Shown here: piece by piece, positions 16,020-24,555 of the stretch
How the letters are laid out: every line of letters starts with the position of its first letter
Position numbering within the stretch: the stretch's first letter is position 1
Source of the DNA: RXIX01 sp003989075
GTDB lineage: Bacteria; Pseudomonadota; Gammaproteobacteria; Competibacterales; Competibacteraceae
Direction of reading: 5' to 3'
Length of the DNA stretch: 31,019 nucleotides
NCBI GenBank assembly: GCA_029780415.1
Contig: JAKOYN010000074.1
Location: forward strand, 1 to 31,019
Position numbers and translations under genes: made by a program
Notes under the pieces: generated by a model
The model's input: the letters and a program-made list of their open reading frames with translations, nothing else
What the model was told of the DNA's origin: nothing
Database searches by the model: none

Positions 16020-16532
16020 CTACTGAGCCTGCAACAACGCCAGCAAACCTTCCAGCAGTTGCATCGGACTCGGCGGGCAACCGGGTATATGCAGATCGAC
16101 CGGGATGACCTCGGCCACGCCGCCAACGCAGGCGTAGCTCCCGGCGAACACCCCGCCGTCCCGTCCGCAATCGCCGACCGCCACCACCCATTTCGGATCG
16201 GGCGTGGCGGCGTAGGTGCGCTCCAGCGCTTCTTTCATGTTCACCGTCACTGGACCCGTCACCAGCAAAACATCGGCATGGCGCGGCGAGGCGACAAAAT
16301 GCAGCCCAAAGCGCTCCAAATCATAAAAAGCGTTATTGAGCGCATGAATTTCCAGCTCGCAGCCATTGCAGGAACCAGCGTCCACCTGCCGAATCGCCAG
16401 ACTGCGCCCCAAGCGTTGCCGCGCAGTCTGATCTACCCGTGTCGCTAGTTCCGCCAATGCGGCTGCGGACGGCTTTGGAGCCGGCATGGTCAGTGGAGAC
16501 CGCAACACATTCCGAAATAACCACGTGCGCAT
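16020..16532 (-). CDS. hyfI: Hyf/Ehr-type complex small subunit (HyfI/NuoB-like)
   Basis: The 170-residue protein is a NuoB/HycG/HyfI-family subunit that holds the terminal [4Fe-4S] cluster (equivalent to N2) next to the large subunit. Cluster ligands are all present: C55 and C58 (SCNGCE), C122 (GDC) and C152 (PGCPPSP). The core from about residue 45 is well matched (IHALNN, FGLHFVASPRHADVLLVTGPVT). The N-terminal 40 residues are unlike the usual short start; an internal Met at residue 16 is an alternative. It is the last gene of the operon, 11 bases after hyfG. The intact cluster site contrasts with the lost Ni-Fe site of its partner, so electron transfer to a different acceptor is conceivable. 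Confidence 0.92.
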   Translation of the reverse strand: MRTWLFRNVLRSPLTMPAPKPSAAALAELATRVDQTARQRLGRSLAIRQVDAGSCNGCELEIHALNNAFYDLERFGLHFVASPRHADVLLVTGPVTVNMKEALERTYAATPDPKWVVAVGDCGRDGGVFAGSYACVGGVAEVIPVDLHIPGCPPSPMQLLEGLLALLQAQ

Positions 16533-16543
16533 CGCGACCCGCC

Positions 16544-18064
16544 TTACAGATCGTGGCCCGAATACGAGCCGTTAAATGACTTATTGCACAGCGGAAAATC
16601 AGCGACGATGTTGCCCTCGATCGCCGCCTCCAACAGCGGCCACTGGAACCAGGATGGATCACGCGGATGACAGCGCGCCACCGTGCCATCGGCATTCAGC
16701 CGCAGCCAGACCAGGATATCGCCGCGAAAGCCCTCGATCAGGGCCATGCCTTCACCAGCCTGACCGGAGCGGCTCACATCCACGCGCACCGGCCCGATTG
16801 GCAACTGATCCAGAATCTGCTCAATCAGCGCCAAACTCTGCCCGACCTCGCCAATCCGCAACCACACCCGGGCGTTTACATCGCTGTCGGTGCGGGTCAG
16901 GGGTGCAAACCCCAGTTGCTCATAGGGCGGATAAGCGGACGTGAAACGGGCATCGAATGCCCGGCCTCCCGCACGGCCAATCGGGCCACCGCAGCCGAAC
17001 TGCTGGATCAAGACCGGCCGGACGAACCCGGTACCGACGGTGCGATCCTGCAAGGATGCGGTGTTGTCGTACAGTTCAACCAGCGGCGCGAACTGGCGAC
17101 GCAGATCGGTGACCAGCGCGCGCAGCAGATCGACGTCCGATGCGGCCAGATCCCGCGCTACACCACCCGGCACCACCACATCCATCAACAGACGGTGACC
17201 GAAACAGGCCGCGCTGGCGCGCAGCACCTGCTCACGCAGCACCGCGCAATGCGCCAGCATCAGCGCAAAGGCGGCATCGTTGCAGATCGCGCCGATATCG
17301 CCGCAGTGATGGGCCAGCCGTTCCAGTTCAGCCATCAAGGCCCGTAACCAGTGGGCACGAGTGGGAATTTCGGTTGCCGTCGCCGCTTCGACCGCCCGGG
17401 CAAAAGCCAGCGCGTAGGCCACGGTGCTATCGCCCGACACCCGTCCGACCAGACGCGCCGCCTGTTCGAGCGATGCACCGCTCAACAGATGCTCGATGCC
17501 CTTGTGGACATAGCCCAGCCGTTCCTCCAGGCGCACCACAGTCTCGCCATTGGCGGTAAAGCGGAAATGGCCAGGCTCGATAATCCCGGCATGCACCGGC
17601 CCTACCGGAATCTGATGCAGGCTTTCGCCCTCGGCCGGCAGAAAGCGGTACGGCGGTAACGGTTGAGTGGGTGCGCGGGCATTGCCGAGCGGATGGCGCA
17701 GCGGCCAGCGGCCATGATCCAGCCAAGGCCGCGTGTCCGGCGCAGCAACCGGCTGCAGACCAACCAGATCGCTGATAGCCCGCTCCAGGCGTTGCGCTGG
17801 CGGATGCAGCCGGCCCAGCGCCGGAAAGCGCCCCTCGGGACAGGCCAGGCTGGCCACGCCGATGAATCCGCTGGTGGATTCATGCAGCGCCAGGTGAACC
17901 CAGCCGACCTCACCCCACAAGCCGAGCAGGGTCCACGCCCCACCGGCCAGTCCGCTGCCCAGCACTGTCCAGGTTTCGGCGGTCACGATCACCCGTGGCC
18001 AGGGGCGATGTGCGGCGACGGCTTGTCCGTTCTCCAGCACGGTTTGCAACACACTCACACTCAT
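16544..18064 (-). CDS. hyfG: Hyf/Ehr-type large subunit (NuoC-NuoD fusion) without Ni-Fe ligands
   Basis: The 506-residue protein fuses a NuoC-like domain (about 1-145) to a NuoD/[NiFe]-large-subunit domain (about 150-506), as in HyfG and HycE. The family core is clear: GPVHAGIIEPGHFRF (155-169) and RLGYVHKGIEHL (182-193). At the first Ni-binding motif, RVSGDS (208-213) replaces RVCGIC, so both cysteines are serine. At the C-terminus, DFPLCNKSFNGSYSGHDL has one Cys (C493) and Ser496 where the C-x-x-C of hydrogenases should be, and there is no cleavable extension after it. Three of four ligands are thus missing. This is the pattern of Ehr (energy-converting hydrogenase-related) complexes, not of active hydrogenases. 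AGGTGG lies ahead of the ATG, 21 bases after hyfF. Confidence 0.93.
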   Translation of the reverse strand: MSVSVLQTVLENGQAVAAHRPWPRVIVTAETWTVLGSGLAGGAWTLLGLWGEVGWVHLALHESTSGFIGVASLACPEGRFPALGRLHPPAQRLERAISDLVGLQPVAAPDTRPWLDHGRWPLRHPLGNARAPTQPLPPYRFLPAEGESLHQIPVGPVHAGIIEPGHFRFTANGETVVRLEERLGYVHKGIEHLLSGASLEQAARLVGRVSGDSTVAYALAFARAVEAATATEIPTRAHWLRALMAELERLAHHCGDIGAICNDAAFALMLAHCAVLREQVLRASAACFGHRLLMDVVVPGGVARDLAASDVDLLRALVTDLRRQFAPLVELYDNTASLQDRTVGTGFVRPVLIQQFGCGGPIGRAGGRAFDARFTSAYPPYEQLGFAPLTRTDSDVNARVWLRIGEVGQSLALIEQILDQLPIGPVRVDVSRSGQAGEGMALIEGFRGDILVWLRLNADGTVARCHPRDPSWFQWPLLEAAIEGNIVADFPLCNKSFNGSYSGHDL

Positions 18065-18085
18065 CAGTTCACGCCACCTTTCGCT

Positions 18086-19534
18086 TTAACCCAGCAGGGC
18101 CGCAACATGCTGGAACCAGCGCACCAGCGGTTCCGGCAGCCAGATCCCGGCAACCAGCACCAGCCCCAGATGCAGCAGCAGCGGCAGGCTGCTGGAGCGC
18201 ACCGGGGTATTCGCGCCCTGCGATTCGCCAAATGCCATGCCGTGCAGCCGCCACAGCAGCGTACCGAATGCCAGCAGCAGGCCAAGCACCAGCAACAGCG
18301 CCAGCAGCGGTTGCCGGGCGAACGTGGAACTGACCACCAGGAACTCGCTGGTAAAAACCCCAAACGGCGGCAGGCCGGCAATCGCAAGCACGCCCGCCAC
18401 CAATCCCCAGCCCAGCGCCGGATGCGTTGTGGTCAGGCCGCGAATCGTGGAAATGCGTTGCGTGCCGCGAGCCTGGGCGATATGGCCGACGGTGAAGAAG
18501 ATCGCCGATTTGGTCAGGCTGTGCATGGCCATATGCAGCAGCCCGGCAAAGTTGGCCAGCGGCCCACCCATGCCAAAGGCGAAGGTGATGATGCCCATGT
18601 GCTCGATCGAGGAATAGGCGAACAGGCGCTTGATATCACCGCGCCGGTAGAGCATCAGTGCCGCGAACAGCAGCGACAGCAGGCCCAGTATGATCATCAG
18701 CGGCCCCGGCGCCAGCGCCGCAGGATTGGCGCTCATCAGCATCTTGAAGCGCAGCACCGCATACAGGGCCACGTTCAGCAGCAGCCCGGACAGCACCGCC
18801 GAAATCGGCGTTGGGCCTTCGGCGTGGGCATCGGGCAGCCAGGCATGCAGCGGCACCAGACCGGCCTTGGTGCCATAGCCGAGCAACAGGAATACGAAGG
18901 CCAGATTCAGCAGTGCCGGATCGAAGGCGGCGGCATGCGCCAGCAACTGATCCCAGGCCATCGCCGGCAAACCCTGACCGATCACCGGTTGTGCCGCCAG
19001 ATACACCAGGATGGTGCCAAACAGCGCCAGGGCGATGCCGAGACTGCCGAGTATGAAATACTTCCAGGCTGCTTCCAGCGCGGCGCGGGTCCGGTACAGG
19101 CCCACCATGAGCACGGTGATCAGCGTCGCCAGTTCAATCGCCACCCACAGCAGGCCGATATTGTTCGCCAGCAGCGCCAGATTCATGGCGAAGATCAGCG
19201 CCTGATACATGGCGTGATAGAAGCGCAGGTACTGGGGCGTCAGCCGACCGCTTTCCAGTTCGTGGGCGATATAGCTGGCGCTGAACAGGCTGGTGGTGAA
19301 ACTGACCAGATTGTTCAGCACGATCAGGTAGAGATTGAAATCATCCACCCGCAGGTAGGCATTGGCCTCGGGGCGCGCCCCGAACAGGCTGAGGGCCGCC
19401 AGCAGGCTGAGCAGCGTCGCGCCGACGTTCAGCCGCGCGCCCAAGCGGTAGCCGGGCACCAGCACCAGCAGCAGCGCCGCACCCGCCGGCACGCCCAGCA
19501 GCGCGGTCATCGCAAGCATGCCCAGTGCATTCAT
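18086..19534 (-). CDS. hyfF: Antiporter-like membrane subunit HyfF (NuoN/NuoM-like)
   Basis: The 482-residue protein has about 14 membrane helices and the proton-conducting antiporter (Proton_antipo_M) core. Key features are IELATLITVLMV, with the conserved Glu of helix 5, a Lys in TKAGLVPLHAWLPDAHAEGPTPISAVLSG, and KRLFAYSSIEHMGI. This is the HyfF/HycC-related type. It should form a proton or sodium channel of the membrane arm. Its ATG overlaps the hyfE stop by 4 bases. It is full-length and shows no broken residues, so pressure on ion translocation seems preserved. The open frame of 757 codons on the opposite strand here is a composition artefact. Confidence 0.93.
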   Translation of the reverse strand: MNALGMLAMTALLGVPAGAALLLVLVPGYRLGARLNVGATLLSLLAALSLFGARPEANAYLRVDDFNLYLIVLNNLVSFTTSLFSASYIAHELESGRLTPQYLRFYHAMYQALIFAMNLALLANNIGLLWVAIELATLITVLMVGLYRTRAALEAAWKYFILGSLGIALALFGTILVYLAAQPVIGQGLPAMAWDQLLAHAAAFDPALLNLAFVFLLLGYGTKAGLVPLHAWLPDAHAEGPTPISAVLSGLLLNVALYAVLRFKMLMSANPAALAPGPLMIILGLLSLLFAALMLYRRGDIKRLFAYSSIEHMGIITFAFGMGGPLANFAGLLHMAMHSLTKSAIFFTVGHIAQARGTQRISTIRGLTTTHPALGWGLVAGVLAIAGLPPFGVFTSEFLVVSSTFARQPLLALLLVLGLLLAFGTLLWRLHGMAFGESQGANTPVRSSSLPLLLHLGLVLVAGIWLPEPLVRWFQHVAALLG

Positions 19535-20199
19535 CGCCGCCGCTCCTCGCGAAACGCATCCATCGCCTGCATGTCTACGCTGTCGAAGCGCTCGCGGATG
19601 CGGAACAGAAAGATGCCGATCACGATCAGCGCGATCAGCACCGAGAACGCCACGCTGATTTCCACCGCCAGCGGCATGCCGCGCGCGCCAGCTGCGGCCA
19701 GCACCAGTCCGTTCTCCAGCGACATGAAACCGATCACCAGGCTCACCGCGTTCTGGCGGGTGACCATCAGCAGCAGGCCCAGCAGCACCACGGCCAAGGC
19801 GAAGGCCAGATCCTCGCGCGCCAGCGGATCCGCGGTCGCGGTCACCGGCAGCATCACCAGGATCGCCAGTGCCACCAGCGCCGCACCCGCCAGCATGTCA
19901 CGCCCCACGCCACCGACCACTTCCAGGGTGCGATGAATACCCAGCCGCCGGACGATGCGATGCAGCGCGGTCGGAATCATCAGCGCTTTGAAGAGCAGCG
20001 CGATCCCGGCGGTCACGTAAAGATGCGGCGCGTGCTGAATGAACGCCTGCCAGCCGACCGCCAGGGTCAGCACCAGCGAATGCAGCGCGAATACATTGAT
20101 CAGCGCCGACAGGCGCGCCTGGTACAGCAGCAGGAAGCTGGTCACCACCATGCTGCCGGCCAGGAAATGGGCAATATCAAATCCCAGGTCGTGCATCAC
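19531..20199 (-). CDS. hyfE: Membrane subunit HyfE (NuoK-like)
   Basis: The 222-residue protein has about six to seven membrane helices. Its C-terminal half aligns in pattern with NuoK/MnhC, including a Glu in FMSLENGLVLAA, which corresponds to the conserved membrane Glu in NuoK. The N-terminal extension of about 100 residues is typical of HyfE and longer than NuoK itself. It overlaps hyfC by 4 bases and hyfF by 4 bases, so the three are translationally coupled. It is part of the link between the quinone-side subunits and the antiporter-like subunits. Confidence 0.9.
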   Translation of the reverse strand: MMHDLGFDIAHFLAGSMVVTSFLLLYQARLSALINVFALHSLVLTLAVGWQAFIQHAPHLYVTAGIALLFKALMIPTALHRIVRRLGIHRTLEVVGGVGRDMLAGAALVALAILVMLPVTATADPLAREDLAFALAVVLLGLLLMVTRQNAVSLVIGFMSLENGLVLAAAGARGMPLAVEISVAFSVLIALIVIGIFLFRIRERFDSVDMQAMDAFREERRR

Positions 20200-21152
20200 A
20201 GGCTCCGCGAGACAAACAGCAGCAACGCGCCCAGCAGGCCGAGCATCAGCGCCGCGCCCAGGAACTGATCGACCCGGAACACGCGCATCTTGGCGACGCT
20301 GGTTTCAAACAGCGCCAGCAGGAATCCACCCAGCGCCAGCTTGGCCAGATAGGCCGCGACGCCGAACAGGTAAGCCATCAGGCCCGCCCCAGCGGTCGCC
20401 ATGCCCCAGGGCGCGAAGATGCACCCCAGCAGCGACAGATACAGCAGCAGCTTGAGCGCAGCGGCCAGCTCGATCAGCGCCAGGTGCCGTCCGGAATACT
20501 CTAGCACCATCGCTTCGTGAACCATGGTCAACTCCAGATGCGTGGCCGGGTTATCCACCGGGATGCGGGCGTTTTCGGCGATCGCCACCATCATCAGCGC
20601 CAGCAGCGCCAGCGCCAGCGAGACCCGCAGACCCACCTCGGCGGTGAGCATGAAGTGCGCGACCGTCGACAACTGGGTGGTGCCGGCCAGCAGCGACAGA
20701 GTGAACACCATCATCAGCATGGCCGGTTCCGCCAGCGAGGCGATCATCATCTCGCGGCTGGCACCGATACCGCCAAAGCTGGTTCCAACATCAAGACCGG
20801 CCAGCGCCAGGAAAAAGCGCGCGGTGCCGAGCAGGGCGACAATGGCGATCAGGTCTGCGGTCCAGTTGAACAGCAGGCCGCTGGCGAAGGTCGGCACCAG
20901 CGCCGCTGCCACCCAGATCGCGGCGAAGATCAGATAGGGCGCAACCCGGAACAGCCAGGAGGCGGATTCGGCCAGCACCACGTCCTTGCGCAGCAGCTTG
21001 AGCAGGTCGCGATAGGGCTGCAGCAGTGATGGACCACGCCGGCGCAGCAGGCGCGCCTTGATCGCGCGTACCCAGCCGGTCAGCAGGGGCGCCAGCAGCA
21101 GGATCAGCAGCATCTGCCCGCCTTGGACCAGATAATCGGTGATCAGCGCCAT
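20196..21152 (-). CDS. hyfC: Membrane subunit HyfC (NuoH-like)
   Basis: The 318-residue protein has about eight membrane helices and belongs to the NuoH/HycD/HyfC family, the membrane subunit that docks the soluble arm. Visible signatures are RAIKARLLRRRGPSLLQPYRDL (residues about 29-50), a loop with GTSFGGIGASREMMIASLAEPAM, and NPATHLELTMVHEAMVLEYSG, which carries the conserved acidic residues of the coupling channel. It overlaps hyfB by 10 bases. All hallmark acidic residues appear present, so the coupling path seems intact despite the altered large subunit. Confidence 0.93.
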   Translation of the reverse strand: MALITDYLVQGGQMLLILLLAPLLTGWVRAIKARLLRRRGPSLLQPYRDLLKLLRKDVVLAESASWLFRVAPYLIFAAIWVAAALVPTFASGLLFNWTADLIAIVALLGTARFFLALAGLDVGTSFGGIGASREMMIASLAEPAMLMMVFTLSLLAGTTQLSTVAHFMLTAEVGLRVSLALALLALMMVAIAENARIPVDNPATHLELTMVHEAMVLEYSGRHLALIELAAALKLLLYLSLLGCIFAPWGMATAGAGLMAYLFGVAAYLAKLALGGFLLALFETSVAKMRVFRVDQFLGAALMLGLLGALLLFVSRSL

Positions 21153-23158
21153 AGCACCATCCCCAGCAGCAGCAGCACCAGCGCGCCAAACACCAGACTC
21201 AGGTAGCGGCGAATCGTCAGGTATTGCAATACATTGAAGCGGGTCGAGACCGCGATGACCGCAGCGGTGATCGGTGCGTAGCCCAGATCCCAGATCGGAT
21301 CTTGCAACTGCACCTCCAGCCTGGCGGCCCGCGCATCGCCGGGCGGTGGCATCGTCACCTGCTCACGGGCCTGGAACACCACACTGCCAAATACCCGGCG
21401 GATCGGCTGAGCAAAACTGCCGGCGGTGTATTGGGTCATGGGACTGGACTCGGGAAAGCCGCAGTCCCAGGCTGGCCCGCGCCGCGCCACATCCGAGGCC
21501 AGGCGGTGAATCAGCAGCACGGCCAGGCTACCGGACAGCGCCATGAACAGCAGCACCAGCAGGCCGTTGTAACTGCTTTTCACCTCAGCCACCGGGGCCA
21601 GGGTCAGCCAAGGCTGGCCATGCTGCGCGGTCAGGTGGGCACCACCGTTGAGCAGCCCGACGATCGGGGCCAGTCCGTCCACCACCAGTCCGGGCAGAAT
21701 TCCGGCCAGCAGGCACAACGCGGCCAGGATGAACAGCGCGGCCAGCGAGTAGCGGTCCGTTTCCCGCGCCTGGGCGGCAGCCGGTGAACGCGGCCGGCCG
21801 AGGAAGGTGATGCCAAAGGCCTTGACGAAGCAGGCAGCAGCCAGCGCGGCGGACAGGGCCAACAGCGCGCCCACCGCCGGGGCCAGAAACTTGAGCATCC
21901 ATTGCGGCAGTTCCGGGGTCAGCAAAATGGCCTGAAAGGTCAGCCATTCCGAAACGAAGCCGTTAAGCGGTGGCAGTGCGGAAATCGCCGCCGCGCCGAT
22001 CAGAAACGCCAGCGCGGTCCACGGCATCGGATGAATCAGTCCACCCAGCCGTTCCATATCGCGTTCACCGGTGGCGGTCAGCACCGCACCGGTCCCCAGA
22101 AACAGCAGGCTTTTAAATAGTGAGTGATTGAGAACGTGGAACAGAGCGGCAGTCAGCGCCAGCGCGGCACTGGCGTACATCTGATTGGCTTGAAATGCCA
22201 GCGCCAAGCCCAGACCGATAAAGATGATGCCGATGTTCTCGACCGTGTGATAAGCCAGCAGCCGTTTCAAATCATGCTGCATCAGTGCATACAGCACCCC
22301 CAGCACCGCGCTGACCCCACCCAGGCTCAGCACCAGCCCGCCCCACCACCAGGCCATCGGCTCGCCGAGCAGGTCGAAGACAATGCGGATGAAGCCGTAC
22401 ACCGCGACCTTGGTCATTACCCCGCTCATCAACGCCGAAACGTGGCTGGGCGCGGCGGGATGCGCCAGGGGCAGCCAGACATGCAGCGGCACCAGACCGG
22501 CCTTGGAGCCTGCACCGAGCAGAGCCAGCACCAGCGTCAACGCGGCCAATCCGGGGGTCAACTGCGCGGCGCGCATGGTGGCAAAGTCGTAGCCACCCTG
22601 CGGACCGGCCAGCAGGCCAAAGCTCAGCAGCAGCGCCAGGGTGCCAAAGCAGGCCATGACCAGATAGAGATAGCCAGCACGGACATTGGCCACCTCGCGA
22701 TGATGGGCCAGCACCAGCGCCCAGGAACTCAGCGACATGAATTCCCATGCGAACAGGAAAATGAAGGCGTCATCCGCCAGCAGCACCAGATTCATGCCAG
22801 CCAGAAAGGCGGGAAAGAACGGCAGCACCCGTTCCGGTGCCGGTTCATGCTGGCCATAACCCAGAGCGAACAGGCTGGCGACCGCACCACCGAGATTGAC
22901 CACGACCAGAAAGAACGCCGCCAGCGCATCCAGACGAAAATGCGCGCCCAGCCAGGGCAGGCCGATCGGCAGGGTCAGCGTGGCCGGCGTGTGCCCCCCA
23001 AGCCAGTGGATCAGCACCACGCACAGCGCGACCGTGCTCAAGACCAGCGTGGCCGAGTAAATACCGCGACTGCGGCCTGGGTGGCGGTGGGCGAAAACTG
23101 CCGCACCGCTGACGGTCAGCAAGGCCACCGGCAGGCTAAGTAACAGGGATAGGATCAT
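21143..23158 (-). CDS. hyfB: Antiporter-like membrane subunit HyfB (NuoL-like)
   Basis: The 671-residue protein is a long antiporter-like subunit with about 16 membrane helices. Signatures are FAWEFMSLSSWALV (conserved Glu), GAGSKAGLVPLHVWLPLAHPAAPSHVSALMSG (conserved Lys and His), and KRLLAYHTVENIGIIF. The extra C-terminal helices and the final FNVLQYLTIRRYLSLVFG segment are typical of HyfB/HycC. It should translocate protons or sodium ions. It is the first complex gene, 25 bases after the small HTH gene and overlapping hyfC. The operon has two antiporter-like subunits (HyfB, HyfF); HyfD, the extra one in E. coli hydrogenase-4, and the ferredoxin-like HyfA and HyfH are not present. Confidence 0.94.
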   Translation of the reverse strand: MILSLLLSLPVALLTVSGAAVFAHRHPGRSRGIYSATLVLSTVALCVVLIHWLGGHTPATLTLPIGLPWLGAHFRLDALAAFFLVVVNLGGAVASLFALGYGQHEPAPERVLPFFPAFLAGMNLVLLADDAFIFLFAWEFMSLSSWALVLAHHREVANVRAGYLYLVMACFGTLALLLSFGLLAGPQGGYDFATMRAAQLTPGLAALTLVLALLGAGSKAGLVPLHVWLPLAHPAAPSHVSALMSGVMTKVAVYGFIRIVFDLLGEPMAWWWGGLVLSLGGVSAVLGVLYALMQHDLKRLLAYHTVENIGIIFIGLGLALAFQANQMYASAALALTAALFHVLNHSLFKSLLFLGTGAVLTATGERDMERLGGLIHPMPWTALAFLIGAAAISALPPLNGFVSEWLTFQAILLTPELPQWMLKFLAPAVGALLALSAALAAACFVKAFGITFLGRPRSPAAAQARETDRYSLAALFILAALCLLAGILPGLVVDGLAPIVGLLNGGAHLTAQHGQPWLTLAPVAEVKSSYNGLLVLLFMALSGSLAVLLIHRLASDVARRGPAWDCGFPESSPMTQYTAGSFAQPIRRVFGSVVFQAREQVTMPPPGDARAARLEVQLQDPIWDLGYAPITAAVIAVSTRFNVLQYLTIRRYLSLVFGALVLLLLGMVLWR

Positions 23159-23183
23159 CGGAAACTACGCTCGCTCGCGCGGT

Positions 23184-23429
23184 TCAGCGTTTCAGCCGGA
23201 CACCACGTCCGCCACCCTCGCTGAGCGCGCCTTCGTTAATCAACTCCACGCCGGCGGCCTCCAGCGCGGTAATCAGCTTGACCAGGGAATCCACGTTGCC
23301 GCGAATCGTGCCCTCGCTCGCTTCCATGCGCTGGATGGTCGGCAACGATAAACCGGACGCTTCAGCCAGCATGCGCTGGTCCATGCCAAGCAGCGCACGC
23401 GCTGCCTTCAACTGTGCTGCTGTGATCAT
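23184..23429 (-). CDS. Small XRE-type HTH regulator ahead of the hyf operon
   Basis: The 81-residue protein is a single XRE-family helix-turn-helix (about 3-60): LKAARALLGMDQRMLAEASGLSLPTIQRME carries the two DNA-binding helices. The short tail ends in GGGRGVRLKR. Proteins of this small type are common in Proteobacteria. It is on the same strand as hyfB and ends 25 bases before it, so I infer that it is co-transcribed with the complex and may regulate its own promoter in the AT-rich stretch upstream. No ligand-binding domain is present. The target is not proven. Confidence 0.85.
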   Translation of the reverse strand: MITAAQLKAARALLGMDQRMLAEASGLSLPTIQRMEASEGTIRGNVDSLVKLITALEAAGVELINEGALSEGGGRGVRLKR

Positions 23430-23632
23430 GTGGGCATATTCTGAGTGTTGAGTTTTCTATTAACAAGTATTTTAATTTAGAAGTGATGTTAAATACATAA
23501 GCTGTTTCATGATTTCACAATCCGCATTTCCCTGTCCGCGTGGAGAAAGCGGCGTACCCAGCACCGTCGACAACGCCGCAATCAGCACCGCCAGGATGCG
23601 GTACCACGCAACGCAGGCGGGAATTGGTTCTC
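23430..23632. promoter_or_regulatory. Probable promoter region of the HTH-hyf operon
   Basis: The 90 or so bases next to the HTH gene start are clearly AT-rich in a GC-rich setting, and the operon promoter must lie here. On the minus strand, stretches such as TTAAAATACTTGTTAATAG could supply a -10 region, but I cannot fix a -35 partner. The part near 23540-23632 is GC-rich and holds no supported gene. Confidence 0.45.
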
Positions 23633-24475
23633 TCAGGATGCGGTGAATGCGCGCCAGAGCTGCGCACCAAGCATGGCGACGGCCACGCTGATCATGGCTG
23701 CGGCGAACAGTTTCTGCAGCGTTGGTCCGGCCAGGCGCCGGCTCAGGCGCGCGCCGAGCAGCATGCCGCCCAGGCCACCCAGAACGAACAGGACGGTGAT
23801 CGTCCAGTCCAGGGTATGGCCGGCCAGCAGATGGGCGACGCCACCCGAGGTGCTGATGATGGCGATGACCAGCAGCGACGTCGCCACTGCGCGCTGCATC
23901 GACAGGGACGCCATCAGCACCAGAGCCGGGACGATCAGGAAGCCGCCGCCAACGCCGAACAGGCCGGACAGCGCGCCGGTGAGCAGGCCACTGAGCGCCA
24001 GAACCCGCGCGCAGCGCGAACTCAGAATCAGGCCGCCGGCTGGATCGATCCGGCAGGCTGGACCGGAACCGGGCGCAGCACCTGCACCGACACTGGCGCG
24101 CACCACCTGGGTTTCGCCAGGACGACGCAGCGCCTGTCGCCACATGCGCGCCGCAACCAGCAGCATCAGCACGGCAAAGCCGCTCAGCAATCCACCGGGC
24201 GGCAGCTTTGCGCCCAGAGCCGCGCCGAGAGGTGCACCGAGCATGCCGGCCACGCCAAACAGGAGCGCCGCCCGCAGGTCCACCTCGCGCCGCCACAACC
24301 GGACAATGGCCCCGCCCAGAGCAGTTGCGCCCACGGCGAATAATGAAACGCCCACTGCCTGGTGCGCCGGCAGCGCCAGTCCATACACCAGCAGAGGCAC
24401 CGCAAAGATTGAACCGCCGCCACCGGTCAGGCCCAGCGAGAATCCAACAATCACACCACACAAAAGGCTTATCAC
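23633..24475 (-). CDS. TauE/SafE-family membrane transporter
   Basis: The 280-residue protein has about eight helices and the two half-repeats of the TauE/SafE family. Each half starts with a glycine-rich turn: GLTGGGGSIFAVPLLV (about 14-29) and GLFGVGGGFLIVPALVL (about 171-187). Members export sulfite, sulfoacetate or related small anions, or act on unknown substrates. It follows the NifX-like gene by 80 bases on the same strand. A role in sulfur or metal-oxyanion handling is possible, but only the family can be assigned. Confidence 0.9.
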   Translation of the reverse strand: MISLLCGVIVGFSLGLTGGGGSIFAVPLLVYGLALPAHQAVGVSLFAVGATALGGAIVRLWRREVDLRAALLFGVAGMLGAPLGAALGAKLPPGGLLSGFAVLMLLVAARMWRQALRRPGETQVVRASVGAGAAPGSGPACRIDPAGGLILSSRCARVLALSGLLTGALSGLFGVGGGFLIVPALVLMASLSMQRAVATSLLVIAIISTSGGVAHLLAGHTLDWTITVLFVLGGLGGMLLGARLSRRLAGPTLQKLFAAAMISVAVAMLGAQLWRAFTAS

Positions 24476-24555
24476 AGACTCACCGTGTCGAATCCGGAAA
24501 GAGGGGAGCCATCACGCCTTGGCGACATGACCAACGGTCACGCGCGGCGGCGCGC

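Noticed and set aside
17663..19936. A 757-codon open frame on the plus strand
   Set aside because: It lies fully antisense to hyfG, hyfF and hyfE, is very rich in Gln, Arg and His as GC-rich shadows are, and has no family-like motif.
22124..23143. A 339-codon plus-strand frame over hyfB
   Set aside because: It is antisense to the membrane subunit HyfB; the Gln/His/Arg-rich composition reflects hydrophobic codons read in reverse.
16020..23158. Annotating the operon as a working hydrogenase-4
   Set aside because: Three of four Ni-Fe cysteines are missing in the large subunit and three hydrogenase-4 subunits are absent, so activity on H2 is not supported.
23472..24461. A 329-codon minus-strand frame overlapping the TauE-like gene
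   Set aside because: It is another frame of the same strand; the TauE-like frame has two clear glycine-rich half-repeats and a normal length, while this one is Arg/Trp/Gly-rich without motifs.
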